Below, in pieces: positions 23,373 through 34,239 of a stretch of DNA of 64,000 nt. Made by a program: the position numbers and the translations under genes. The DNA comes from Gnomoniopsis sp. IMI 355080. Taxonomy: Eukaryota > Ascomycota > Sordariomycetes > Diaporthales > Gnomoniaceae. The DNA lies in NCBI GenBank assembly GCA_027946555.1, contig JAPEVC010000141.1:32268-96267 (forward strand), in the 5' to 3' direction. The notes below the pieces were generated by a model. It did not search any database and had not been told where the DNA came from. It worked only from the letters and a program-made list of their open reading frames with translations. Each line of letters begins with the position of its first letter. Positions within the stretch are counted from its first letter, which is position 1.

Positions 23373-25043
23373 ATGCCGTCCAAACAGGGAAATGCCAAGC
23401 GCGGCGAGACGTCGTTGCCCAAAAACCGTGGCACAGGATTCGAAGGTATGGACGCTGGAGCTTGGGCTGTTACCGCTGTTTGCCAACCTCACGCTAATAC
23501 TGTTGACCACAGATGGCTTCGCTGATCCACCCGTCACCCCAGATGAGCACGCCAACGAGCTAAAGATCTATGATCCGTGAGTGAGCCTGTCGTTGCCGGG
23601 GTACTTTCTGATGGAGAGCTGACAAGCAGGCAGACTCCGCCCCTTCCACCAGTGAGACCACATCCTGGCCCAATTTCTTCATGGTAGCTACACAATTACT
23701 GACGTAAAGAAAAGACGTATCGAAGAATGCATTCAGCGATACACAGCCCGCCGTCGCATGTCCTCGGACCGCGCTCAGCTCTTCATGAAGTACCTCTTCC
23801 TGGGTGGTATCGACACTAGCCAGCGCCAGTTCACTGGCACCGCCCAGCACGTCAAAGACTGGAAGGGAGACGGCTATGGTCCTGATGAGCTCCGTGCATT
23901 CACGGCCAACGAGTTTCTCGGGCACGGTGGTGACTCAAAGGGCCTGTTCTACAGTCCTGATGTCCCTGAGCATTGGGATGTTGACTTTGCCGGCATCGTT
24001 GCTGGTTTTCTGTAAGTCACGCACATATTACCCACTTTTTTGTTTTGCAAGTCTTCCATTGCAAGATTTGTTTACATTGTTCCCGTCTGTAGCGGCTCGT
24101 ACCTTCCCGAGCAAACTTACGCCAACTCCCCTGAAATCCGCCTGGCCGCTGATACCGTCTTGAACTTCCTCAACTACGTGCGACATCACGATGTCTGCCC
24201 CGAGTATGCCGAGGCATTTGCCAAGCTATGGATATCTGCAACAAGGTCCTGCTTGAGCTGCCCAAGATCGGTGAAGCAGGCCGCGTGATTCCCGGCGATT
24301 TCAACCTCGCCTGCCGCGTCCTCTTCTGCAGCACGGGCGCACCGCTCGACTCGGGCGATTTTAACCCAGGCTACCATTTGTACCAGGATGAGAAGGTTTA
24401 TAGTCTTCCTGATGGTGAGACAATCAAGTTTCCAGACGCGCTTGACCCGTGTGTGACCGTCCCTGCCAACTTCGACGCCCAGCTTGTCTTCCGCTCCACA
24501 ATCGCCCTGCACGAGCCCGACCACATCGCCCGCATCAACGACCCGTCCGACCCAGTGCGTGTGATCAACGCTTTCGAGGAGGTCTACGAGGTTCGGGAGA
24601 TCGTCTTCGCCGAGCGGAAGCTCGTGGACATCTATGAGGGCATTACGGAGGCTAACAAGACTGCACGCTCCGTCCAGCCTGTCGGCCACATCGTGCTGCT
24701 CCCCACCATCATTGAGGATGGCTGGGACAACCACCCAACATACGCCGAGGGCCGTGTCGACAGCCCTGGCAAGCCAATCAGTCTGTATATGGACCACGAC
24801 GTCCTGAAGCACTTGGGCGTGGGCATGAAGATGCGCGCGACGGTGTGCCAGCTCAACCTGGGTAGTGGACTGGAGTTCATCAAAGAGGTTGCGGAGTTGG
24901 TACCATCGTTCCACGTATACCTTCCCCAGACTCTGATGATGCACTACAAGCCGCCTAAGCCTGATACGCGCCCGCCGCCTTCAGCTGACGACCCGGACGC
25001 TGAAGATCGGCGCATGGCTGCCTTGATGGAGCAGGAGGATTAG
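23373..25043 (+). CDS. arb1: Argonaute-binding protein Arb1 (ARC complex), apparent frameshift
   Basis: Subunit of the Argonaute siRNA chaperone complex, which in fission yeast holds duplex siRNA on Argonaute during RNAi-driven heterochromatin formation. Exons: 23373-23445, 23513-23576, 23634-23651 (18 bp), 23715-24011 and 24093-25043. The joins give YDPLRPFHQRIEECIQRY, then ARRRM, FMKYLFLGGIDTSQRQF and PEHWDVDFAGIVAGFL, the strongly conserved Arb1 block. In exon 5 the frame read through PEYAEAFAK (to 24225) cannot continue. The homologous reading resumes one base out of step at 24225-24228 (ATG at 24228) and runs to the stop at 25043 with GDFNLACRVLFC and a conserved C-terminal half. No intron of workable length fits between, so one base appears missing from AAGCT (24223-24227). 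It is either a real lesion or a sequence error. Downstream translation could begin at the ATG at 24228. Confidence 0.85.
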
Positions 25044-28000
25044 ATGATCAGGGTTATAAAGGGAGCCAAGGGCATAGAGGCGCTGTAGATGCCCATGGCG
25101 CAGACTAGAGGATCTGATTGGCATGTGGAAAACGAAATGAGGTTGGTCTAGAGTCGGTGCGAGGAGCTCCTGATTCACGTGCGTGCGCTGGCAAAGCTAA
25201 GGCTACTAGTAGTACTGCACCAACATTCCACAAATGGCGAGTCCGCATATCCGCAGCAAACCTAAATAGCTAGCCCGAGCGTCAAGCTCTCATCGGCCCG
25301 GAAGGCGTCATCATACCCGACGGAACAGTGATGTAATTGCTACTTCGAACACAAGCAGGTTTTCCGCGAGCTCATAGAATGACCATCCAGCCTACTGCGT
25401 TAGACTTGTCTTCATGTTCTTGGCAGTATTATGAGTCAACTTGGGCCGCACAACGCCATCTCTTGACTGCTTTTCCAGCTTCGGTTTTAATCGTAATCTA
25501 TGAATATCCTATTAGCCTCTTTTTCGTCTGAAATTTAGGTACTTCTGGTCGTTACCAAGGGTCTTTCCATAAAATTCCATATTAAACGACAACCATAACT
25601 TGGTCTCAGAACATATTTCTACATTTAGATAGGCGAATAAGCTTCGCCTTTTGTTGATTGTGTGATTGTTCCTAATCAATCTCGAATGTTCACTCATGCC
25701 AGGAATTCTGTGATATCTCATATCGAAATGGTCGAAGGCTTTACAGCTGACATCGTAGGCTACGAATGATATCTCAGTCATGTCGTGACGTTATCAACAC
25801 ATCGCAGGAACAATATGATGGTATTCGGACCAACTTCCAATTTGATTCGCAACCGACAATCCTAATTCGCCTGATCCCAGAAAGCGTTGATAGGATCCGC
25901 TTAATACATATACGCTTCCTTATCCGGCGTCATGTCTCGCAAAACGTCGCTTGAGTGAAGGGCGTCACGGAAAGTCTTGAAGTGGCATGGCCGGCAGGGC
26001 TGACTGTCTGATCCGACGTGGTCCTTGAATGTTTGGACAAACATAAGCCAAAGGGCTCCCTCCAAGATAATTTGTCATGTCCTTAGGTTTGACTACAACA
26101 CTGTCATCAATTTTTCAGGTGGAAGGGAGGTTAGGGAGTGAGCTCGGTGCGCGTACATACGCTGGAGTGATGAAAGTTGCTCCGGGGAGTCTAATCGTCT
26201 TCGATATCGGTCTAAGGCAAGGATTGCCATTGGGCCATCTTCGAATGGGAGCTCTACGGACATGGAAATGGGCAATTGGGAACAGCCCGAGGGTTGGCTC
26301 CAGCAGCACGCCTGACGTTCTGCTACCGCTACCGCGCGCAGAATGGAGAACATTAGGTGATGCCGTTCGCTACCATATCACGCAATTTCTCGCCATTGCC
26401 AACGCCCTTACATATTCTGGACACAAAGCTAGGAGCTCTTCCCATAATTCCTTTTGCCAACGAAGCCCACCCTCGCATCCACACCACCAGTCAACACGTG
26501 AAATATGAGGGTCAGTCAAGGGACGCTTGATCGAATGTCTACCATTCACTCAAAAGTACATCTGCTCCGATAGATATGGCCGTTCATCTCCTGCAATTCT
26601 TCCCAACCGCCATATGTCAGAACATAGCCAACGGGAAACCGAATAGCCTTCCGGCATGAAGTCCTTGATAAATGCCATCGACAGCTTGATATCGTAGTGC
26701 CTAGCACAGTATAACATGCTCCTCGCACTCATCATATAGCAGTCCTCTATCATTCTTTTTCACGACCGGCTTTCCGGCGACATATTGACCGCCTAGGATC
26801 GGACCGTGGCCCAATGGTGGCGAGCGAAAGCGACTGGCCCTTGCCCGCACATTGTCAATACCTTCATCTTATTCCGCGTCGAACTATTGCCACAGGACTG
26901 CCCAAGGATCATTGTAGCAATCACAGCCTGTCTTCCAAGCCATCGGCCAATGGTACAGGTAAGCCTTGACAACAATAGGAGTTCCGAGTGCAGAACAACT
27001 CCATAATGCTTTCAGGTCACAGACGAGTTTAAATTTGACGGGGTCCTTCCGTATAAGGAAAACAGATCGGCTGTTTAGGTCGTGGGCAGGATGCAGGGCA
27101 CCATGCTATTGACTAATGATCTACAGCACTTCGCATGCACCATATCGTGCCTTGGTGGGTCACGGGTGCGCGTCTTTATCATAGTTGCACGGCTGGCCCC
27201 CAAAGATCTGGAAGCCTTTTTTCCTTTTTCCTGCATAAATTTGAGGGCTGGCTATGGCTTACAGTATGCGGTGACGATCCATCGAATGTACCGGGGTGTG
27301 CCTATTTGGCAAAGTCCGTCACCTCGTTGCTAAAGAGCTGTTTGACACCCTTGAGTAATGCCCAGAACATGCATGACCGGCCCAGGTGGTCGACAGACAG
27401 GGATCGGTCCTGACTTTTCGATAAGGGTCCAGTGGAACGTCTGGAGGTCGTCAAAATCGATCATAGTAGCTATGCTAAGACTTGCGGAGCCGAGCGTGGT
27501 CTAGAATGTAGGTTTGCCAGACTGCTGGACTGTAGTAGATCGAAGGAAGATGAATCTGGTCGGCAGAGACCATCTTGATGGCGAAGGCGAGGCAAGTACG
27601 AGTAGGACGAGAATCAAGGAGCCCATCCATCTCCTGGAACCAAAACTGTCGCTCCCATACGGCTGGGCTAGAGGGATGCAGATCTCATTGCACATGTAAT
27701 GTAACACTGAATCTAAGATCAGAAACGCATGTGGAACAGAGATAATACAGTGTCAAGCCAAGGAGAAAACTGCAATTCCGGGTCATCCATTCACAAAGGC
27801 CAATTCCATATCCAGTACTCCTTTCTGTCGTCCAACCTGAGCCAAAACGCCTCCCATGCTAGTCCAGTGTGTTCGTAAACGAGTGACTCGTGCCAACCTA
27901 GCCACTACATCGTAGCCGTGGTCAATCGGCATCCGTTCAAAATAAACCAAGTCGTCATAACAATACCCTCTTGTATATCCGGTCCTGTATTCCTGTATCC

Positions 28001-28095
28001 GACCCCTTTTAGTCCTCGAAAAAGTACCAACGCCTTTCTTCCTGTGGCGTAACACGAGGCGAGAATATCGGCTCTACAACCAAATGTTCAGGTCT
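25044..28095. other. 3-kb gene-poor block
   Basis: No complete gene. A 67-codon reverse frame at 26550-26753 (beginning MIEDCYMMSARSMLYCARHY) reads like protein but has no partner exon or known family. Other frames are short and stop-ridden. It probably holds decayed genes or repeats. Confidence 0.45.
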
Positions 28096-28730
28096 CTAGC
28101 TCTGATCCTGGATCTTGTGGTCTCCAGAGACAGCCTGTGCATATGTTGGTGGGGGCGCCCCCTCGCTCGGGCCCGCCTCAGTCTGGTGCGCCGATCCTCC
28201 GGTATTCGTCCCGTAGCTCATGTTATCTTGCCGTGGTGGAGGCTGCTGGGGTTTGGGCTGGCTGCGGCCGCTGGGACGCGGTGTGCGACGCTGTTCATCG
28301 TCGCGAACGACGACATATGCCACACGACCGCCACGCTCGGACTCGTCGACCCGCTCATAATCGTAGTAACTTGGCTCGGGGAATTTTGCAATGATGTACC
28401 ACGCGTGGAGAAGACCTGGGACCTGTTTGCGATATCGATATTAGTTGGTCGTACGTAGGCATGCAATAGAGGATGGTAAGACTGACGTAACCCAGGCAGC
28501 AGAGGAGGATGTTGATCACGGAATCAGCAGAGCAGATGCCGCATTTGACCCAGACTGGAGGAGCATAATGTTAGCAGCTGTGGATCATCCCAAGGTAGGC
28601 AACGGTCAAGTCGCCTGAGTCGTGCCACGCGATGCGATAGATCATATAGATCGAGGGGGGGGGAAGGCCTACCAGGAAGAGGCGGGAAGAGAACTGCCAG
28701 AAGGCCTAGGAATATGTCTGGAGAGCACAT
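28096..28730 (-). CDS. Pmp3-family plasma membrane proteolipid with long tail
   Basis: Three exons, 28673-28730, 28487-28554 and 28096-28422, encode 150 residues. Residues 1-57 are a complete Pmp3/RCI2 unit: MCSPDIFLGLLAVLFPPLPV with TM1, the KCGICSADSVINILLCCLGY loop and TM2, then VPGLLHAWYII. A ~90-residue hydrophilic tail follows, with YYDYERVDESERGG and a Pro/Gln-rich end. These proteolipids sit in the plasma membrane and affect membrane potential and salt/cold tolerance. Yeast Pmp3 has only 55 residues, while tailed forms are common in filamentous fungi. The ORF is hidden by the introns. An AGGGG stress-element-like site lies at 28999-29003 upstream, though one copy is weak evidence. Confidence 0.88.
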
Positions 28731-29603
28731 GTTTTCTGCGGGGAATATTCAAATCTTGCGCAGAGAGTGGAGGATCGAGAAAAGCGTCAAGCTTGATACA
28801 TAGGAATGAGGCGTCGTAGGAGGAGAAGGAAGAGGAGGAAACAAGAGTTATGTCACAAGGTGATGAATCGAAACGAGTGACCAAACGCAGAAAGCCGGGG
28901 AGTGGCACCGCCCCCGGGCTTCGTCAGATCTGAGAGGCTTATGTAAAAAGGGTCCACGTGCTGGGGTGGGTCGCTCTAGGCGTTCAAGGTTCCTTTTAAG
29001 GGGCGCATAGTCACTGCCGGGCAAGGATCGAGCTTCTAGAACGGTTCCACACCTCCTGCCTTTCTCCGTAACGAGACCCAACTCCCATGATTGTGTGATG
29101 TGCTTGAAGACATGATTTTTTTTTCTTTCGCGCAAAGTAGTCTTTTAATCAGAAATCTGGAAGTCTAGTTCAAGACTGTCAAAGTCGGAGATTACTTGTA
29201 CCAATTCAACCTGAGGGTCTCCTGGTGCATTGGTGTGATGTCGACGCAGTCAGTGGTGCACGTCGCCGCTGAGTCGTTTGCAAGGACATTTGGCTCTGTC
29301 GCAGTATAGCCATAGGTACAATATGTTCAGCCTAGAACTATGCTGTAGAACTTGGTTCTGTCTTCTCGCATGCACCACAGTATACGCCCTTCCTGAAGGG
29401 TCCCAGTATTTGTGGCGAGAGGCACGACACTGATGGCGGCCGGGGGACAGGGATTCATTCGATAAGCGCACGGTTCACTGTCCCCGATAAGGATTTCGGG
29501 CTGACTTCAAGGCAACTGTCTGCTTGCCAGCCGGACTTTGTCACCGCAGAAACAACGTCCTTAGCTACCCATCCCCCTCCTCTTCCCGACACCACACTAC
29601 ACA
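28731..29603. other. divergent promoter region between pmp3-like gene and prp22
   Basis: An 870-bp shared upstream region of two divergent genes. It contains AGGGG at 28999-29003 and CT-rich leader sequence just before 29604. No other feature is seen. Confidence 0.5.
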
Positions 29604-32600
29604 ATGGATGAATTAGAGTCCCTCGAGTCTCTCGAGCGCCTGTCACTCGTATCCAAAATATCCTCCGAATTGCAGAATCATCTGGGTATTCCCGACGAAG
29701 AAGCACGAAAGACCCTCGCCGAGTTCGTCATCGCAAAACGGTTAGAATGCGACAGCCTCGATGGCTTCAAGAAGATGCTACCCACCATGGGTGCGTCCAC
29801 CCTACCCAATAGTCTGGTCGAGAGTATAGACCGCTTAGTCTGCACATTACATCCACAATTCAAGGGCAAGAAGCCGAGGTTCGACGACGAGGACGACGGA
29901 CGACCACTACGAAGCGCGCGAGAGCAGGAGCAGATCTTCAAAGGCCTCAGCATACCGGACAAGGACCCTCCAAATGACGGCGGACTCGACGAAATTGACG
30001 ACACACTTGCGCTTCTGGAAGGACTGGAACCTAAAGGAAAGAAGGACAAGAGTTCAAATGGCAGGAAACGAAGTCGAAGCCCTGGTGACTACGAGGACGC
30101 ACGGAGACGAAGGAAAGATCGGTATCGGGATCGCAGCCGGAGTCGAAGTCGCGAACGCAAGCCGAAATATCATGACGACGATGACGACTTTAAAAGAGGC
30201 CGGAATGGGAGGTATGAAGATGGGTATACGAACGGCGAAGCCAGGAAGAAACACAGGAGTACGAGAGGCCGCTTCGATGAGGAAGAGGACGATGACACTC
30301 AATTTCGACGGCCGCCTCCACGCGAGGTCGACGATGCGCCACAGCTGTACAAGGTCTACGATGGTCATGTCACTGGCATCAAGGATTTTGGAGCCTTCGT
30401 TAATCTTCATGGCATAAGAGGCAAGGTGGACGGTTTGGTCCATGTGTCGCAATTGGTCGAGGGACAGAGAGTCAACCATCCTGACGACTTTGTCTCGAAA
30501 GGGCAGAATGTGAAGGTGAAGGTTGTCAAGATCGAGGGCAACCGGATCGGGCTATCGATGAAGGAGGTGGATCAGGAAACCGGCGACGACCTCCATCCCC
30601 AGGCCAGGATACAGTCAGGCGCCAATTCTGAGGCTTTGGGTGGCGGAGGCGGCTCTATGATGGACGGACCGCCTCAGAGTCAATTTGTTCAGAAGAACCA
30701 GATGCGACATAAAAAGCGCATGACCTCGCCTGAACGATGGGAGATTCGTCAGCTGATCGCCTCTGGAGTCGCCAAGGCGTCGGACTATCCTGATCTTGAG
30801 GAAGACTACAACTCAACGCTCACGGGCGAGGGCCAGATGGACCTCGAGGAAGATGTGGATATTGAAATAAGAGAAGAGGAGCCGCCATTCCTTGCTGGAC
30901 AGACGAAACAGTCCCTGGAGCTCTCACCCATCCGCATTGTCAAGGCTCCAGATGGTTCACTGAACCGGGCTGCCATGGCTGGCACAAATTTGACCAAAGA
31001 GCGGAAAGAGATGCGGCAACAAGAAGCCGAAGCTAAAGAATCGGAGGCGAAGGTGGATTTATCTTCCCAATGGCAAGATCCCATGGCGGATCCTGACAAA
31101 CGACAATTTGCCAGTAGTTTGAGAGACGCTGCAAGGCGACAGCAAAAGACCGACACCGCACCAGACTGGAGGCAAGCTGTAGCGCCAATCGATGCACCCA
31201 AGGGCAAGCGAACGAGCATGACCATCAAGCAACAACGGGAGTCATTGCCTGTCTACATGTTTCGCAGTCAGCTCATCTCAGCTATCACGGAAAACCAGAT
31301 CATGATTGTCGTTGGAGAGACGGGATCTGGCAAAACGACACAGCTCACCCAGTATCTGGCGGAGTCCGGGTTTGGCAACCAGGGCATGATCGGCTGTACA
31401 CAACCGCGTCGTGTTGCCGCTATGAGTGTTGCTAAGCGCGTGGCAGAAGAGGTGGGCTGCGAACTTGGTGCGGAGGTTGGATACGCTATCAGATTTGAAG
31501 ACAAGACGTGCAAGGACACAGTCATCAAGTACATGACAGACGGCCATCTTCAGCGCGAGATCATTATGGACCCTGATTTGAAGAGATATTCCGTCATCAT
31601 GCTGGATGAGGCTCACGAGCGAACAATAGCAACGGATGTCCTGTTCGGACTCTTGAAAAAGACCGTCAAACGAAGACCTGATCTTAAAATCATCGTCACC
31701 TCCGCAACGCTCGACGCAGACAAGTTTTCATCATACTTCAACGAAGCACCAATCTTCACCATACCCGGGAGAACCTTCCCCGTCGAGATTCTTTACTCGA
31801 AAGAGCCAGAGAGTGATTACCTCGACGCAGCCTTGGTCACAGTTATGGAAATCCATCTTTCGGAGCCTGCGGGAGATATCCTCGTGTTCCTGACAGGACA
31901 AGAGGAAATCGACACGGCTTGCGAGGTGCTTTTTGAGCGGATGAAAGCATTAGGTCCAAACGTACCCGAACTGCTTATATTACCTGTCTACTCGGCATTG
32001 CCCAGCGAGATGCAGAGCAGAATTTTTGATCCCGCGCCGCCGGGGAGTCGAAAGGTGGTGCTTGCTACCAATATCGCTGAGACGTCAATCACTATCGACG
32101 GTATCTTCTACGTGGTCGATCCTGGCTTTGTCAAGCAGAATGCTTATGACCCCAAGCTGGGCATGGACTCGTTGGTGGTCGTGCCTATCTCAAGAGCGAG
32201 TGCACAACAGCGTGCGGGTCGAGCAGGCAGGACGGGTCCTGGCAAATGCTTCAGACTTTATACACAACAGGCTTTTGAGACGGAGATGCTGCCAACCACG
32301 ATTCCCGAGATCCAGCGGCAGAATCTAGCACACACTATTCTTATGCTCAAGGCTTCTGGCATCAACGATCTTCTACATTTTGGCTTCATGGACCCGCCTC
32401 CAATGAATACGATGCTGACAGCCCTCGAAGAGCTCTACGCTCTATCCGCCCTCGATGACGAAGGCCTTCTTACCCGCCTGGGCCGCAAAATGGCCGACTT
32501 CCCCGTTGATCCTTCGCTCGCCAAGGCTCTCGTGTTCAGCGTCGATCTCAAGTGCTCCGACGAGATGCTGACGATTGTTTCAATGCTCAATATCCAGACA

Positions 32601-33245
32601 GTGTTCTATCGGCCCAAAGAAAAACAATCACAAGCAGATCAAAAGAAGGCCAAGTTCCACGACCCAGCTGGCGATCATCTGACGCTCCTCAATGTCTATA
32701 ATTCCTGGAAGCAATCTGGATATGCAAATTCTTGGTGCTTCGAGAATTTTATCCAAAATCGCGGCGTAAAACGCGCCAAAGACGTCAGAGACCAACTTAC
32801 CAAGATGATGCAACGCTACAGGCACCCGATTGTCTCCTGCGGACGCGACACAGAACGCGTGCGGCGTGCCCTCTGCTCGGGCTTCTTCCGCAACTCGGCC
32901 CGCAAAGACCCGCAGGAAGGCTACAAAACGCTGATCGAGGGAACAGTCGTGTACCTGCATCCGTCGTCAGCGTTATTTGGCAAGAATGCTGAGTGGGTGA
33001 TCTACCATAGCTTGGTCATGACTACAAAGGAGTATATGCACATCACCACGGCCATCGAGCCAAAGTGGCTCGTGGAAGCAGCGCCAACGTTCTTCAAGGT
33101 TGCGCCGACGGACAAATTGAGCAAGCGGAAGAAGGCGGAGAGGATACAGCCGTTGTATAACAAGTTCCAGGGCGAGGATGACTGGAGGTTGAGTTCGCAG
33201 AAGCGCGCAGGACGATCGGGTGGCGGTGGTGGTACCTGGGGTTAA
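29604..33245 (+). CDS. prp22: DEAH-box pre-mRNA splicing helicase Prp22
   Basis: A 1213-residue intronless frame. After an acidic N-terminus, an RS/RD-rich stretch lies at about 150-225. The S1 RNA-binding domain at about 249-327 (YDGHVTGIKDFGAFVNL, GLVHVSQL, GLSMKEVD) separates Prp22 from Prp2, Prp16 and Prp43. The helicase core holds GETGSGKTTQ (about 570-579), TQPRRVAA, DEAH near 667, SAT near 700, FLTGQEEID, NIAETSITIDGI and QRAGRAGRTGPG near 868, followed by the winged-helix/ratchet (HA2) and OB-fold domains. Prp22 uses ATP to release spliced mRNA from the spliceosome and proofreads exon ligation. The length is normal and all catalytic motifs are intact. Unlike most of its neighbours it has no intron. 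Confidence 0.97.
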   Translation: MDELESLESLERLSLVSKISSELQNHLGIPDEEARKTLAEFVIAKRLECDSLDGFKKMLPTMGASTLPNSLVESIDRLVCTLHPQFKGKKPRFDDEDDGRPLRSAREQEQIFKGLSIPDKDPPNDGGLDEIDDTLALLEGLEPKGKKDKSSNGRKRSRSPGDYEDARRRRKDRYRDRSRSRSRERKPKYHDDDDDFKRGRNGRYEDGYTNGEARKKHRSTRGRFDEEEDDDTQFRRPPPREVDDAPQLYKVYDGHVTGIKDFGAFVNLHGIRGKVDGLVHVSQLVEGQRVNHPDDFVSKGQNVKVKVVKIEGNRIGLSMKEVDQETGDDLHPQARIQSGANSEALGGGGGSMMDGPPQSQFVQKNQMRHKKRMTSPERWEIRQLIASGVAKASDYPDLEEDYNSTLTGEGQMDLEEDVDIEIREEEPPFLAGQTKQSLELSPIRIVKAPDGSLNRAAMAGTNLTKERKEMRQQEAEAKESEAKVDLSSQWQDPMADPDKRQFASSLRDAARRQQKTDTAPDWRQAVAPIDAPKGKRTSMTIKQQRESLPVYMFRSQLISAITENQIMIVVGETGSGKTTQLTQYLAESGFGNQGMIGCTQPRRVAAMSVAKRVAEEVGCELGAEVGYAIRFEDKTCKDTVIKYMTDGHLQREIIMDPDLKRYSVIMLDEAHERTIATDVLFGLLKKTVKRRPDLKIIVTSATLDADKFSSYFNEAPIFTIPGRTFPVEILYSKEPESDYLDAALVTVMEIHLSEPAGDILVFLTGQEEIDTACEVLFERMKALGPNVPELLILPVYSALPSEMQSRIFDPAPPGSRKVVLATNIAETSITIDGIFYVVDPGFVKQNAYDPKLGMDSLVVVPISRASAQQRAGRAGRTGPGKCFRLYTQQAFETEMLPTTIPEIQRQNLAHTILMLKASGINDLLHFGFMDPPPMNTMLTALEELYALSALDDEGLLTRLGRKMADFPVDPSLAKALVFSVDLKCSDEMLTIVSMLNIQTVFYRPKEKQSQADQKKAKFHDPAGDHLTLLNVYNSWKQSGYANSWCFENFIQNRGVKRAKDVRDQLTKMMQRYRHPIVSCGRDTERVRRALCSGFFRNSARKDPQEGYKTLIEGTVVYLHPSSALFGKNAEWVIYHSLVMTTKEYMHITTAIEPKWLVEAAPTFFKVAPTDKLSKRKKAERIQPLYNKFQGEDDWRLSSQKRAGRSGGGGGTWG

Positions 33246-34239
33246 AGTGGGTGATGATATCAGTACAGCAGCTAGAATGTGGATGAATGGAATTCCAGAG
33301 TTCTGTGCGTTTTGCATGCTCCCATAGCTTGTATCACTATGCTCATTACAAGACGTTGAATCAACCGCGTCTATTTGTTGCTATATGCGTATCCAGCGAC
33401 TTGACTTAGTTTCAAAGAGGGATCCACAGACTTTGCTCCGCTGCACTGAATCAAGTTCAACAGGAAAAGATTGACTTGTGTATCTTCCATGTCCTCTTGC
33501 CTCCGTACGTCAGGTATACGCTCAAGTTTGAACAACGTTTCAAGATGTTGGACACACAATCCGTTCTCCGAGTTCACGGCGTCGCTGTGATCCCTGAAGA
33601 AGCAACCGATTAGACGAGTAGAAAACACGCATCACGAGGATTGAAATGCTGATCAAGTGCCACGAATCAGCTAGATGATGGCCCAAGCCTTGGCCGTGAA
33701 CGGTGCTTTTAAAACTGTTTCTTCTGTTTGACGCGAGGATGCTCCCGCCAAACCCGCGGCGAGTTATCCCGATATAATGTTCCCAATCACTTGCGATGTT
33801 ACTTCCAAAGAAACACTCCAAGCAGCTGTCGAAGCCGTGGAGAATCGAGCATTTTGGAACGGGATGCTTCGTATGAGATGGCGTTTTAGAGGACGAGATT
33901 TATCTAGATACCCAGAAAGTAACGCCTAAAGCTTGATCTGTTAGCAGAGGTCAACTGAGATGCTTACACAGCCTGTATGAAATCTAGTTCTTGTCGAATT
34001 CTTTTAAAGTTGGGCTGTGGTCGACGCGAACACCTAACCAGATCCATCCCCCGAAACTTTCAGAGTACTTACAGTCTTGTTTGTGCGTTGCGAGGTGCCC
34101 TTACATCAATTTGTGTCATTTTTTCATTTCACGGCTGCTTGTTTCGGCGGTGATGCCATGTGCAACGTTGCACTTGACCAAAGTTTCGCGATGCATCGCA
34201 GCTGCAGGTGATTTCTGTATTCTGATATCTGAGGCAATA
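33246..34239. other. intergenic
   Basis: No gene supported between prp22 and the UstYa-type gene. It was examined for a short repetitive precursor peptide with KR/RR processing sites; none is apparent in either strand. Confidence 0.45.
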
